NCBI RefSeq assembly: GCF_030123065.1
Contig: NZ_CP126093.1
Span: 562,001-626,000, forward strand
Length of the DNA: 64,000 nt
Source: Neobacillus sp. DY30
Lineage (GTDB): Bacteria > Bacillota > Bacilli > Bacillales > Cytobacillaceae
Reading direction: 5' to 3'
The notes below the pieces were generated by a model, which worked only from the letters and a program-made list of their open reading frames with translations, was not told the DNA's origin and did not search any database. Position numbers and translations under genes: made by a program. Of this stretch, positions 16,785-25,228 are shown one piece after another (the stretch's first letter is position 1; each line of letters opens with the position of its first letter).

Positions 16785-17126
16785 TTAAAACACCACATCT
16801 TTCCTTTCATTTTGATAATCACTCTTACAATTCTTAATATTATTTTATGGAATAAAAATTATTCTTGTGCAGCAGGAATGGGACATGCCGAACACAAAGT
16901 TCACAAAAAATATTTAAACTGTCCACCTGGGGTGGAAAGTGTCTTTCTGTGGTGCCTGTCACCGAAATTGTCATTGCAGCTCTCACCTCACTCACACCGC
17001 GACTTTCACCACACCAACAACCAGTCCTTTAACAGGAAAATTAGTCCATTGCCAGTTATGTGATATTTTGTTACATTAGATACTTGGGGAAGGACAGAAA
17101 AAAGACAATAGGAGGGAAAACAGAGG
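16785..17126. other. Intergenic region with a repeat copy, no gene
   Basis: Apart from the repeat copy at 16919-16964, I see no convincing gene here. Short plus-strand frames run through the repeat and have no ribosome site. The last 60 bases should contain the promoter of the AGCS transporter gene (TTGTTACATTAGATA is a weak candidate), and its ribosome site AGGAGGG is at 17111. Confidence 0.6.
16919..16964 (-). repeat. Dispersed GGTGCCTGTCACC repeat, copy 4
   Basis: The sequence runs TGTCCACCTGGGGTGGAAAG, then TGTCTTTCTGT, then GGTGCCTGTCACC. It has the same module order and orientation as copy 1 at 3458, with some drift in the linker. Confidence 0.75.
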
Positions 17127-18551
17127 ATGGGTTTTATTGAGAGTTTTATGAATAGTGCGAATACCTTGCTTTGGTCTTATGTGTTGATTGTGATGTTGGT
17201 GGGCTTGGGACTTTATTTTACATTCCGAACCAAGTTTGTCCAATTCAGGATGTTAGGGGAAATGTTTCGTTTAATGGGGGATAGCGCAAAGGGTGATAAA
17301 AAAGGAATTTCATCATTCCAAGCCTTTTGTATTAGTACGGCTTCACGTGTCGGAACGGGGAACCTTGCCGGGGTTGCCATTGCCATTACAACTGGTGGAC
17401 CGGGTGCCGTTTTCTGGATGTGGCTCATTGCTTTAATTGGTTCGGCATCGGCTTTTGTAGAAAGTACATTGGCGCAAATTTATAAAGTAAAAGATGGTGA
17501 CACCTTCCGCGGCGGACCTGCTTACTATATGGAAAAAGCGTTAAAAGCTCGTTGGATGGGGATTACATTTGCTGTTTTAATTTCGATCACTTTTGGACTA
17601 GCATTTAATTCAGTTCAAGCAAACACCATTGCTAGTTCTATAAATAATTCCTTTGGGATTAATAAGACCCTTATTGCTGTTGTCATTACATTAATTACTG
17701 CTGTGATTATCTTTGGTGGGCTTAAAAGGATTGCTAAGGTTTCTGAGTGGATGGTTCCCATCATGGCAGGAGCATATATTTTAATTGCATTGTATATTAT
17801 GGTTACGAATCTATCAGAAGTTCCTGCTGTTTTTGCATTAATTTTTAAGAGTGCATTCGGTTTGGAAGAAGTTGCAGGCGGAGCAATTGGCGCTGCGATG
17901 ATGAACGGAATTAAGCGTGGATTATTCTCGAATGAAGCGGGGATGGGTAGTGCGCCGAATGCAGCGGCGACAGCGAATGTCAGCCATCCCGTGAAACAAG
18001 GCCTTATTCAGTCTCTTGGTGTATTTGTGGATACACTCGTTATCTGCAGCTCTACGGCATTTATCATTCTATTATCAGGTCTATATACTTCCGATGAGGC
18101 AAACGGAATTATTCTTACCCAAAATGCTCTTGAAGGTTCATTAGGCTCTTGGGCAGGGATTTTCCTCGCGGTGATTGTATTTTTATTTGCCTTTAGTTCG
18201 ATTATAGGGAATTATTATTATGCACAATCTAACATTGAGTTTATTAAGAATAATAAGCTTTGGTTAAATGGCTTCCGTGTACTAGTGGTAGGTATGGTTG
18301 CATTTGGTTCATTAGCTGAGTTGAGTTTTGTATGGAACCTTGCTGATTTATTTATGGCACTGATGGCAATCATCAATTTAATTGCTATAACACTCCTTGG
18401 AAAAATTGCGTTTGCAGCACTAGCAGATTATAAAAAGCAAAAAGCTAGTGGAAAAGATCCGGTCTTCTATGCTTCTAATATTGAAGGGTTAAAAGGTTTA
18501 GAGGCTTGGGAAGATACTCCAAGTGACAGCAAGTCTGCAAGACTAAGATAA
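17127..18551 (+). CDS. Alanine/glycine:sodium symporter (AGCS, AlsT-like)
   Basis: This is an integral membrane Na+- or H+-coupled amino-acid carrier of the AGCS family, 474 residues with about 10-11 helices. Family signatures are TASRVGTGNLAGVAIAITTG near residues 71-90, GGPAYYMEKAL near 129-139, and KRGLFSNEAGMGSAPNAAAT near 265-284. The start follows AGGAGGG by nine bases. The gene is monocistronic and ends in a terminator made from a repeat copy. Alanine is the usual substrate, but glycine or glutamine carriers occur in the same family. Confidence 0.93.
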   Translation: MGFIESFMNSANTLLWSYVLIVMLVGLGLYFTFRTKFVQFRMLGEMFRLMGDSAKGDKKGISSFQAFCISTASRVGTGNLAGVAIAITTGGPGAVFWMWLIALIGSASAFVESTLAQIYKVKDGDTFRGGPAYYMEKALKARWMGITFAVLISITFGLAFNSVQANTIASSINNSFGINKTLIAVVITLITAVIIFGGLKRIAKVSEWMVPIMAGAYILIALYIMVTNLSEVPAVFALIFKSAFGLEEVAGGAIGAAMMNGIKRGLFSNEAGMGSAPNAAATANVSHPVKQGLIQSLGVFVDTLVICSSTAFIILLSGLYTSDEANGIILTQNALEGSLGSWAGIFLAVIVFLFAFSSIIGNYYYAQSNIEFIKNNKLWLNGFRVLVVGMVAFGSLAELSFVWNLADLFMALMAIINLIAITLLGKIAFAALADYKKQKASGKDPVFYASNIEGLKGLEAWEDTPSDSKSARLR

Positions 18552-18568
18552 TAATAGGTTAATCATTT

Positions 18569-18605
18569 GGGTGACAGGCACCGTAGCGGCCTGTCACCCT
18601 TTTTT
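18569..18605 (+). terminator. Terminator formed by repeat copy 5
   Basis: GGGTGACAGG pairs with CCTGTCACCC around an 11-base loop and is followed by TTTTTT. The stem is hairpin one of the dispersed repeat, here used as an intrinsic terminator after the AGCS gene. Confidence 0.85.
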
Positions 18606-18680
18606 AAAAAAATATTGTAGAAACAAGTTCTTTTGATGTACTATGACTTTATTAGTTTTTGTGGATAGGAGTGTCTTAAA

Positions 18681-19778
18681 TTGACGGAAAATTTCGAAAG
18701 ACAGATTTTAACTTGGTTTGACCATTTCCATGCTTATCCAGAGGTTAGCTGGAAAGAGGTTAATACTACCCAAGCAATTGCAGATATCTTAGATAATCTT
18801 GGTATCGAATACCGCCGTTTTTCTGATGTAACCGGACTTATAGCAGAAATCGGAGAGGGAGAAGAAGTGATAGCGGTTCGGGCGGAGATAGACGCTTTAT
18901 GGCAGGAGGTGGATGGTGTTTGGCAGGGGAATCACTCATGCGGTCACGACGCCATTATCTCAATGGCGCTTGGAGCACTGCTTTACGTGAAGGATCAGCG
19001 CCTCAATAAAAGGCTGCGTTTTATTTTCCAGCCGGCCGAAGAAAAAGGGAACGGTTCGATTGCGATGATCGAAAGAGGTGCGATCGAAAACGTCAGCCAC
19101 TTATTCGGTATTCACCTTCGGCCAATAGAAGAGCTTCCTATGGGACGAGTTTCAGCCTCTATCCATCACGGAGCCGCAATCTTTCTAGAAGGAAAAATAC
19201 TTGGTGAAGATGCGCATGGTGCCAGACCGCACCAAGGAAAAAATGCTCTTGACGTGATAGCAGGACTGCACCAGTTCATCAAGTCTATCTATCTATCACC
19301 GTTTGATGCTTATTCAGCAAAACTTACAAAAGTGATTGCTGGCGGTGACAGCTTAAACATTATTCCCGGTACTGCAGAATTTGCAATTGACGTCCGGGCA
19401 CAAAAAAATGAGGTTCTAGCAAAACTTAAGGACCAAATCGACCACGGAATTAACAGCCTTAAAGATTTTTATGGGGTCGATATCGAATGGAATTGGAGCG
19501 ATTTTACTCCTGGAGCTGAGGTTTCTGCTGAAGCGGAGGCGATCGCCGAAGAAGCGATTCTTAATGTTGTCGGCCGAGAGGCGCTCGCACCTCCTGTTAT
19601 TACATCCGGCAGTGACGATTTCCATTTTTATACCATAAAAAATCCAAAGTTAAAAGCAGCTATGATTGGTGTTGGCGCGGACATGCAGCCAGGGTTACAC
19701 CATCCTAAAATGACCTTTAACAGATCTGCCCTTGACTTAGGGGCGCGAATCCTAGCTGAAACGCTGCTGAAAGCATAG
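18681..19778 (+). CDS. amhX: M20-family amidohydrolase (AmhX-like), probable N-acyl-amino-acid deacylase
   Basis: This zinc-dependent M20/M40 amidohydrolase has 365 residues and starts at TTG 18681 (AGGAGTG eight bases upstream). The metal-site blocks are EIDALWQEVDG, NHSCGHDAIISM and FQPAEEKGNGS (general-base Glu-Glu), followed by GIHLRP and a late SGSDDFHFY. The dimerisation domain spans roughly 165-275. It resembles B. subtilis AmhX. The next genes encode an NhaC-type carrier, a regulator, an N-succinylamino-acid-racemase-like enzyme and a GNAT acyltransferase. That set matches a known route from D- to L-amino acids in which an M20 hydrolase removes the succinyl group; this role is inferred. 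Confidence 0.85.
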   Translation: MTENFERQILTWFDHFHAYPEVSWKEVNTTQAIADILDNLGIEYRRFSDVTGLIAEIGEGEEVIAVRAEIDALWQEVDGVWQGNHSCGHDAIISMALGALLYVKDQRLNKRLRFIFQPAEEKGNGSIAMIERGAIENVSHLFGIHLRPIEELPMGRVSASIHHGAAIFLEGKILGEDAHGARPHQGKNALDVIAGLHQFIKSIYLSPFDAYSAKLTKVIAGGDSLNIIPGTAEFAIDVRAQKNEVLAKLKDQIDHGINSLKDFYGVDIEWNWSDFTPGAEVSAEAEAIAEEAILNVVGREALAPPVITSGSDDFHFYTIKNPKLKAAMIGVGADMQPGLHHPKMTFNRSALDLGARILAETLLKA

Positions 19779-19813
19779 AAAAATGCGGTGCAAATATTGC
19801 ACCGCATTTTTTT
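19779..19813 (+). terminator. Terminator after amhX-like gene
   Basis: A 15-base-pair perfect stem (AAAAATGCGGTGCAA and its complement, loop ATA) ends in a run of T. It begins right after the stop codon. Confidence 0.92.
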
Positions 19814-19867
19814 CTGAATTGCTGGAAAATTACGTTGACGTGAAATTACAGAGTGTATAGAATATAA

Positions 19868-19894
19868 TTACCGACTATTTAACGACAATTATAA
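19868..19894 (+). promoter_or_regulatory. Shared operator-like motif upstream of nhaC-type gene
   Basis: The half-sites TTACCGAC (19868) and TTAACGAC (19879) lie 11 bases apart and are followed by AATTATAA. The 27-base block matches 23 of 27 positions with the block at 22683-22709 in the divergent regulator/racemase promoter; the core CTATTTAACGACAA is identical. It is probably the site of the regulator encoded at 21417-22667. Confidence 0.65.
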
Positions 19895-19905
19895 TTTTTT
19901 AAAAA

Positions 19906-19919
19906 CGTAAGCGTTAACA
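19906..19919 (+). promoter_or_regulatory. Candidate cre (CcpA) site
   Basis: CGTAAGCGTTAACA matches 13 of 14 positions of the cre consensus TGWAANCGNTNWCA. It lies 34 bases upstream of the carrier start and downstream of the shared motif, where CcpA would repress. Confidence 0.5.
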
Positions 19920-19952
19920 TTATTTGCGAAATAATTTCGATGGGGGAACAGT

Positions 19953-21374
19953 ATGAAAAAAGAGATGACTTTTAAAATGGCAATAATACCACTTCTAGTC
20001 ATGATTGTGGTAATGGGGATCACCATCATTGTTTTTGAACAAGGTCCGCATATTCCACTGATTTTTGGAACATCAATTGCAGCGATCGTTGCTTGGCGCT
20101 GTGGCTACAAATGGTCAGAAATTGAAGAAATGATGTATAAAGGAATTCGCTTAGCATTACCAGCTGTTGTTATCATCATTCTTGTTGGCTTAACGATCGG
20201 GGCCTGGATTGGCGGCGGTATTGTTGCAACAATGATTTATTATGGATTAAAGATTATTACCCCATCCCTCTTTCTAGTATCGATTACAGTTATTTGTATA
20301 ATTGTTTCACTGGCAATTGGCAGCTCATGGTCAACAATGGGAACCATTGGTGTAGCTGGCATGGGTATTGGCTTAAGTATGGGAATACCAGCACCAATGG
20401 TTGCGGGTGCTATTATTTCAGGATCATATTTTGGTGATAAAATGTCACCACTATCGGATACGACAAATCTAGCATCAGGGTTAACAGGAACTGATTTGTT
20501 TGTACATATCCGCCATATGCTTTATACAACCATCCCAGGTATCATTATCACATTGGCTGTATACGGATTTATGGGCAGGAAGTTTGGAAATGAAGGAATG
20601 GATACTTCTAGTATCGATAAAACGTTAGGGGTCCTTCAGGATAGCTTTGTTATCTCACCATATTTATTAATTGTTCCCTTATTGGTTATTGTTTTGGTAG
20701 CAAAAAAAGTACCAGCAATACCTGCATTAATTATTGGTATCACGCTTGGATTCCTCTCTCAAGTATTGATTCAGGGCGGGACGATGTCCTCAGCAGTTGC
20801 TGCGCTTCAAAGCGGGTTTGTGATTGATACTGGTAATGAGATGGTGGACAACCTGTTTAACCGCGGCGGTCTAGACTCCATGATGTACACAGTATCAATG
20901 ACCATTGTCGCAATGACATTTGGGGGAATTCTAGAAAACTCCGGAATGCTTCAAGCGATTGTTAGCCAAATACTTAAATTGGCTAAGTCAGCTAAAGGTA
21001 TTGTAGCCTCCACGGTGGTTTCATGTTTCGCCACCAATGCAACTTGCTCAGAACAATATATTTCAATCGTTATTCCATCACGGATGTATGCAAAGGCATA
21101 TCGAGATAAAGGCCTTCATTCAAAAAATTTATCGAGGGCACTTGAAGATGGAGGAACACTTACTTCCGTATTTATTCCTTGGAATACGTGCGGTGTATTT
21201 ATCTTTGGTACTCTCGGAGTACATGCAATCGATTATGGTCCATATGCAATCTTGAATTTCATCGTGCCGATCATTTCAGTCTTTTATGCGTTAACAGGGA
21301 TTACAATTGCCAAGTTGACACCAGAAGAAATACTTCGGTTAAAAAAAGAAGAGGAAGCGACAATTTCAGTTTAA
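19953..21374 (+). CDS. NhaC-family Na+/H+ antiporter-like carrier
   Basis: This is an integral membrane protein of the NhaC family, 473 residues with about 11-12 helices. Family segments include IGSSWSTMGTIGVAGMGIG (near 124-142), SGSYFGDKMSPLSDTTNLA (near 153-171) and CFATNATCSEQYISIVIPSRM (near 355-375). The start follows GGGGGAAC by five bases. Its position between an amidohydrolase gene and the regulator/racemase genes, and the shared operator motif, suggest that it carries a substrate of that pathway or exchanges Na+ or H+ for it. Homology alone cannot settle antiporter versus substrate carrier, since NhaC relatives include malate-lactate antiporters. Confidence 0.87.
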   Translation: MKKEMTFKMAIIPLLVMIVVMGITIIVFEQGPHIPLIFGTSIAAIVAWRCGYKWSEIEEMMYKGIRLALPAVVIIILVGLTIGAWIGGGIVATMIYYGLKIITPSLFLVSITVICIIVSLAIGSSWSTMGTIGVAGMGIGLSMGIPAPMVAGAIISGSYFGDKMSPLSDTTNLASGLTGTDLFVHIRHMLYTTIPGIIITLAVYGFMGRKFGNEGMDTSSIDKTLGVLQDSFVISPYLLIVPLLVIVLVAKKVPAIPALIIGITLGFLSQVLIQGGTMSSAVAALQSGFVIDTGNEMVDNLFNRGGLDSMMYTVSMTIVAMTFGGILENSGMLQAIVSQILKLAKSAKGIVASTVVSCFATNATCSEQYISIVIPSRMYAKAYRDKGLHSKNLSRALEDGGTLTSVFIPWNTCGVFIFGTLGVHAIDYGPYAILNFIVPIISVFYALTGITIAKLTPEEILRLKKEEEATISV

Positions 21375-21380
21375 ATTAAT

Positions 21381-21415
21381 AAGGAAAGTTCACAACTTTG
21401 GAACTTTCCTTTTCC
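21381..21415. terminator. Bidirectional terminator between carrier and regulator genes
   Basis: An 11-base-pair stem (AAGGAAAGTTC and its complement, loop of nine bases) with T-rich flanks lies between two convergent genes. Confidence 0.85.
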
Positions 21416-21416
21416 T

Positions 21417-22667
21417 TTATTGAGGCAGCGGCAGGTGAAGCTCATATATTGCCCTTGGCCGTCCTTGGTGATACACCATCTCTCCGCCGACCACCTTTAC
21501 ATAACCGTTATCCACAAGTTTTTTAATAATCCGTTCTGTAGAGCGGCGGGTAACCTGGAGATAGTCTGTGAGATCTGCAGACGTAAATTGAAGTGACTGC
21601 CTTGATCTGCTGAACTCAATAATTTTAGAAAGATTAGAAGGACTCAGTTTCGTTTCTTTTGCCACTTGTATCAGCATAGGATGGTCATTTTTCAAACTGT
21701 ACTGTTTATGCTCGTATGGGAAGGGGCCGACCATTTCCTTGTCTTCTGTTAGAATATAACCGCATTTTGAGGACAATTCTTTCTCGGCAAACTGCAGTGC
21801 TATCCTAGCGTGTTGGTCTGCCTCTTTCATCGTTGAACCATAGCCAAAACCAACCAAAATTGTTCCAGACCATTTTTCTAAAAAGTCATTCAGGCGATAT
21901 TTATCCATTTCACCCCTAGTACTATAGATGATAAATAGGGTTTGGTTTATTGGCTGAATGTATGCATTAAGCGAATGTGCGAGGTTATCGATTTGTTCTT
22001 GCTGAGGTTCTTGAAGTGATAGATAACCAACAGCCACTTGGGCGGCTTTACTTTTAAAAAGATCTGCTTGATCTTTTGCTGTTTGCAAACCACGGAGTAA
22101 AGAAATTTGCGGGTCAGCCATTCTAATAGCAGGCACACCAAGAGATTGAAGCTGGTGATAAACCGCATGTACACTAGTTAAAGCAACTTCAGTTAAACCT
22201 TGTTCCCAGAGGTTAAAGTGGAATTGGACAATACGTTCTAAATTGAAACTGTCTTCGAGCATTTGTTGTTTAAAGTCCATAATATTTAAGCATTCAATCT
22301 TAATTTCACTTTCGGAAAGAACATGGTCGATATTTGAAGCATCAAACAAATCAATAGAAATCCTTTCAAATGGAATTTTGCTTTTATGAGCGATAGATAG
22401 TAATGATGCTGCAACTGCTATTTCGTCTTGAGTGAGAATGAGCATTGGAAGTGTCAAATTCTCAAGGTGCTTTTTAGCAAAATAGTAAGGCAGGGCACCT
22501 GAGAAAAAAACGACGTCACAAGGCATTAATGTCCTAGCAAGTTCAGCTGCTTCCTGTGGCTGCTGATAAATATATGGATCAATTGTAATATCCTCAACCT
22601 GTGACCCAACGGTAAGAATTTTTTCTAAAAACTCCCTTGAGCCTATGACAGCAATTTTCGTGGCCAA
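21417..22667 (-). CDS. Transcriptional regulator with GTP-cyclohydrolase-III-like middle domain and C-terminal winged helix
   Basis: The protein has about 416 residues from TTG at 22667 (GGGAAG eight bases upstream). A TTG at 22703 would give 12 more residues but lies inside the operator motif. Residues 1-180 (TKIAVIGSREFLEKIL) look like a sensor domain. Residues about 230-320 contain LFIIYSTRGEM and VGFGYGSTMKEADQHARIAL, a pattern I associate with GTP cyclohydrolase III and related cyclase-like folds. The C-terminus (LTDYLQVTRRSTERIIKKLVDNGYVKVVGG) is a winged helix. It faces the racemase gene across a 72-base region that holds the shared motif. I do not know a named family; it probably controls the flanking genes. 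Confidence 0.7.
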   Translation of the reverse strand: MATKIAVIGSREFLEKILTVGSQVEDITIDPYIYQQPQEAAELARTLMPCDVVFFSGALPYYFAKKHLENLTLPMLILTQDEIAVAASLLSIAHKSKIPFERISIDLFDASNIDHVLSESEIKIECLNIMDFKQQMLEDSFNLERIVQFHFNLWEQGLTEVALTSVHAVYHQLQSLGVPAIRMADPQISLLRGLQTAKDQADLFKSKAAQVAVGYLSLQEPQQEQIDNLAHSLNAYIQPINQTLFIIYSTRGEMDKYRLNDFLEKWSGTILVGFGYGSTMKEADQHARIALQFAEKELSSKCGYILTEDKEMVGPFPYEHKQYSLKNDHPMLIQVAKETKLSPSNLSKIIEFSRSRQSLQFTSADLTDYLQVTRRSTERIIKKLVDNGYVKVVGGEMVYHQGRPRAIYELHLPLPQ

Positions 22668-22682
22668 GATAAACACTTCCCT

Positions 22683-22709
22683 ATAACGTCTATTTAACGA
22701 CAACTATAA
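22683..22709. promoter_or_regulatory. Shared operator-like motif in divergent regulator/racemase promoter
   Basis: The half-sites ATAACGTC (22683) and TTAACGAC (22694), again 11 bases apart, are followed by AACTATAA. It is nearly identical to the block at 19868-19894 upstream of the carrier gene. Its place between the divergent starts suits autoregulation plus control of the racemase operon. Confidence 0.65.
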
Positions 22710-22739
22710 CATAGTTCTGATTGGAGAGGAAAGATTATT

Positions 22740-23849
22740 ATGAAAATTACGTCAATTCAACTTTTTGCGATCCACTTGCCTTTAAAAGAACCATTTATTA
22801 TTAGCTATCACACCTATGACCATATGCCTTCAATTATCGTGAAAATCACTACGGACGAGGGCATTGTCGGTTATGGCGAAGGGGTGCCAGACCAACATGT
22901 TACGGGAGAAACGTGGGAAGGTACTTTTGAAATTATTAAGAATACGATAGGGCCTGTTTTGATTGGGCAAAGTCCGATGGAGATGGAACGAATACACGAA
23001 TTGATGAACAAAGCAATATATGGTGCACCGACAGCAAAGGCAGCAATTGATATTGCCTGTTTTGATATAATAGGAAAAAAACTGCAGCAGCCGGTTTACC
23101 AGCTTATAGGCGGGCGGTATCATAAAGAGTTTCTGATTACCCATGTACTCAGTATTGCGGAGCCTGAAGAAATGGCTGCAGAGGCAGCCATCATGATGGA
23201 GAGGGGCTATCGTTCATTTAAAATGAAAGTCGGGACGAATGTACGCAAAGATGTTGAACGAATTAAAGCGGTTCGGGCTCAAGTAGGTGAGGATATTGCC
23301 ATCCGTGTGGATGTGAATCAAGGCTGGGTTAATAGCGGTACAACCATAACGGCAGTAGAGCAGCTGTACAGTCTGAGCCTTGATTGGCTGGAGCAGCCTG
23401 TTACTGCTGATGACATCGATGGGATGGTTGAGGTAAAATCGAAAACGACAATCCCTCTTATGATTGATGAAGGTTTAAAAGGAACACGGGAAATGCGGGA
23501 AATCATACAAAAGCGTGCGGCCGATAAGGTAAATATCAAACTTATGAAATGTGGAGGCATCTATCCTGCTGTAAAGCTGGCACATCAAGCAGAGTTAGCA
23601 GGAATCGAATGTCAGATTGGTTCCATGGTCGAGTCCTCAGTCGGTTCGGCGGCAGGTTATCATGTTGCTTTTTCAAAGAAGATCATTACCAGTGTTGAGT
23701 TGACTGGACCATTGAAATTTTCTCAGGATGTTGGCAATTTAGCATTTGAGGTGCCATTTATCCGGTTAACAGAAGAGCCAGGATTAGGGATAGAAGTAAA
23801 TGAAGATACACTGCTAGAGTTAACAGTATTTCAGGGCAGTGTACAATAG
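22740..23849 (+). CDS. Enolase-superfamily racemase: N-succinylamino-acid racemase / dipeptide epimerase
   Basis: This 369-residue mandelate-racemase-type enolase superfamily enzyme moves a proton at the alpha carbon of an N-acyl amino acid or dipeptide. The catalytic lysines are K161-M-K163 and K267 (NIKLMKCGG). The Mg ligands are D191 (RVDVNQGW), E218 (WLEQP) and D243 (MIDEG). True L-Ala-D/L-Glu epimerases have an Asp-x-Asp motif near strand 8; here the equivalent is SVELTGPLKF, which lacks it. From memory it closely resembles a B. cereus protein (BC0371) assigned as an N-succinyl-Arg/Lys racemase. The downstream gene encodes a GNAT protein, which supports an N-acylation cycle. The start follows TTGGAGAGGA. 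Confidence 0.88.
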   Translation: MKITSIQLFAIHLPLKEPFIISYHTYDHMPSIIVKITTDEGIVGYGEGVPDQHVTGETWEGTFEIIKNTIGPVLIGQSPMEMERIHELMNKAIYGAPTAKAAIDIACFDIIGKKLQQPVYQLIGGRYHKEFLITHVLSIAEPEEMAAEAAIMMERGYRSFKMKVGTNVRKDVERIKAVRAQVGEDIAIRVDVNQGWVNSGTTITAVEQLYSLSLDWLEQPVTADDIDGMVEVKSKTTIPLMIDEGLKGTREMREIIQKRAADKVNIKLMKCGGIYPAVKLAHQAELAGIECQIGSMVESSVGSAAGYHVAFSKKIITSVELTGPLKFSQDVGNLAFEVPFIRLTEEPGLGIEVNEDTLLELTVFQGSVQ

Positions 23850-23862
23850 GGAGTGGCGGTTC

Positions 23863-24567
23863 TTGAAATGGATATATGAAGGAATACTTAGAAATGGAAA
23901 TATACCTTTTAAGGTTCGAAAGTTAGCTGTTGAAGACTTAATCGAGATTTTAGAGGTGCAGAAGCAAGTTATCCAAGCGATGGAAGCTCCGGGTATACTC
24001 CAGCCTCTAACGAAGGATGAGTATCAGTATATCTTAGAAGGTAAGGGTTTAATGATTGGTGCATTTGCAGGAACTAAGCTGATTGCCTTTCGGGCACTGC
24101 TTATACCGCCCATGGATGAGGACCATTTAGGAAGGGATATTGGTTTGCCAGAGCATGAACTGCCAAAGGTTCTCTATCAGGAAATCTCAAACGTCCTTCC
24201 TAAGTTCCGTGGAAACAACTTGCAAAAGACTTTAGCAGCACTCATTATGGATGAGTTAGGAAGGGAAAATCAACAATTCCGCTATATTTGCTGCACGGTT
24301 GCACCGTTTAATATTCCTAGTCTAAAAGATAAGTTTGCACAAGGAATGCAAATCGCAGCCCTCAAAGAGAAGTACGGGGGCAGCCTGCGTTATATCTTTG
24401 TGAAAGACCTTAAAGAAACCGAGGAACAGACAGTGTCTTTTCGGGAAAGTCTCACCATTAATATGGATGACATTGAAGCCCAACAAAAATTGATCGAACA
24501 AGGCTGGAGAGGAATAAAAATGGAGGAAGCTGGAGGAACTTATTGGGTATATTATTCTCATACCTAA
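23863..24567 (+). CDS. GNAT-family acyltransferase (possible N-succinyltransferase)
   Basis: The 234-residue protein starts at TTG 23863, 13 bases after the racemase stop, with AGGGAG nine bases upstream; a GTG at 23839 would overlap the racemase and has no ribosome site. It has a GNAT-like arrangement: IPFKVRKLAVEDLIEILEVQ at the start, LMIGAFAGTKLIAFRALL (beta strands) and VLPKFRGNNLQKTLAALIMD as a motif A helix with R-G-N-N. The co-directional spacing makes it part of the racemase operon. In a described Geobacillus D-amino-acid pathway a GNAT enzyme adds the succinyl group that the racemase needs, so that role is proposed here by context. Confidence 0.78.
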   Translation: MKWIYEGILRNGNIPFKVRKLAVEDLIEILEVQKQVIQAMEAPGILQPLTKDEYQYILEGKGLMIGAFAGTKLIAFRALLIPPMDEDHLGRDIGLPEHELPKVLYQEISNVLPKFRGNNLQKTLAALIMDELGRENQQFRYICCTVAPFNIPSLKDKFAQGMQIAALKEKYGGSLRYIFVKDLKETEEQTVSFRESLTINMDDIEAQQKLIEQGWRGIKMEEAGGTYWVYYSHT

Positions 24568-24586
24568 TAAAAAGCAATAAACTGCG

Positions 24587-24627
24587 AGATGCCTGTTACC
24601 ATTTTATTGTGGTGACAGGCACCTTTT
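24587..24627 (+). terminator. Terminator formed by repeat copy 6
   Basis: GATGCCTGTTACCA pairs with TGGTGACAGGCACC around TTTTATTG and is followed by TTTTTTT. It is hairpin one of the dispersed repeat with two substitutions in the left arm. Confidence 0.85.
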
Positions 24628-24628
24628 T

Positions 24629-25159
24629 TTATATCATCGATTTAATTTCTTTGATTTGCTGTATATGCCGCTCTTCATGCAGATAAATCAACTCAATCCA
24701 TTGGTCTAGTGGCGTGTAACCAAAGAGCGGGTGTTTGGTGGATTTTTCTTTTAGGATAGACTTGTCTTCAAGTTGGTTATAAAACTCTAAAAATAGGTTT
24801 CTTGATTGATTCAACAGCTCTGTTATCTTCTTAAACTCTAACGGGTCTTTACTAGGGACAACCATATCAGGTGCCTTTGCCTTGTGGGTGCGGTCAACTG
24901 CCAGTTGAACTGGCTTCGGCTCTGCCTTTTTTGCATTGCTTTTCGTAAGCCCATAAATAATCGCTTGTGTAAAGACACTTTCGGATAAATACAAATGATG
25001 ACACACCTGAGCAATACTCCAAGTATCCTCGTCAGGCTTGTTATTCAATTGTTCAAAACTTAACCCTGAAATCTCGTCTAACAACCTATTTCTCGTTACC
25101 GTTAGATTTTCCACAACCTCTACTTTAATAATAACCACGCTCCTCAAATGAACATTCAA
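24629..25159 (-). CDS. DinB-family protein
   Basis: This is a four-helix-bundle protein of the DinB/YfiT superfamily, which includes bacillithiol- and mycothiol-dependent transferases. The predicted metal ligands are the His in QVCHHLYLSE and the pair H-x3-H in YLHEERHIQQIKE near the C-terminus. Up to 176 residues are possible. The exact start is unsure: the Met at 25159 has no ribosome site, a GAGGAG at 25138-25143 favours a start about ten residues later (an ATT or GTG codon), and the family usually begins near VEVVENL. The gene stands alone, and the reaction catalysed is unknown. Confidence 0.8.
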   Translation of the reverse strand: MNVHLRSVVIIKVEVVENLTVTRNRLLDEISGLSFEQLNNKPDEDTWSIAQVCHHLYLSESVFTQAIIYGLTKSNAKKAEPKPVQLAVDRTHKAKAPDMVVPSKDPLEFKKITELLNQSRNLFLEFYNQLEDKSILKEKSTKHPLFGYTPLDQWIELIYLHEERHIQQIKEIKSMI

Positions 25160-25228
25160 TACTGTTTATATTCTTCAGAATAAAAAATATTCCTTGCACG
25201 AATGCAAGGAAGCTGGATGGTATTTTGG

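Noticed and set aside
16812..17063. Plus-strand frame of 83 codons between ykuK and the AGCS gene
   Set aside because: It runs through repeat copy 4, lacks a ribosome site, and its C-terminal half is encoded by the repeat and low-complexity sequence.
19953..21374. Calling the NhaC-type protein a housekeeping Na+/H+ antiporter
   Set aside because: The shared operator motif and gene neighbours suggest a pathway-linked carrier, and homology alone cannot decide.
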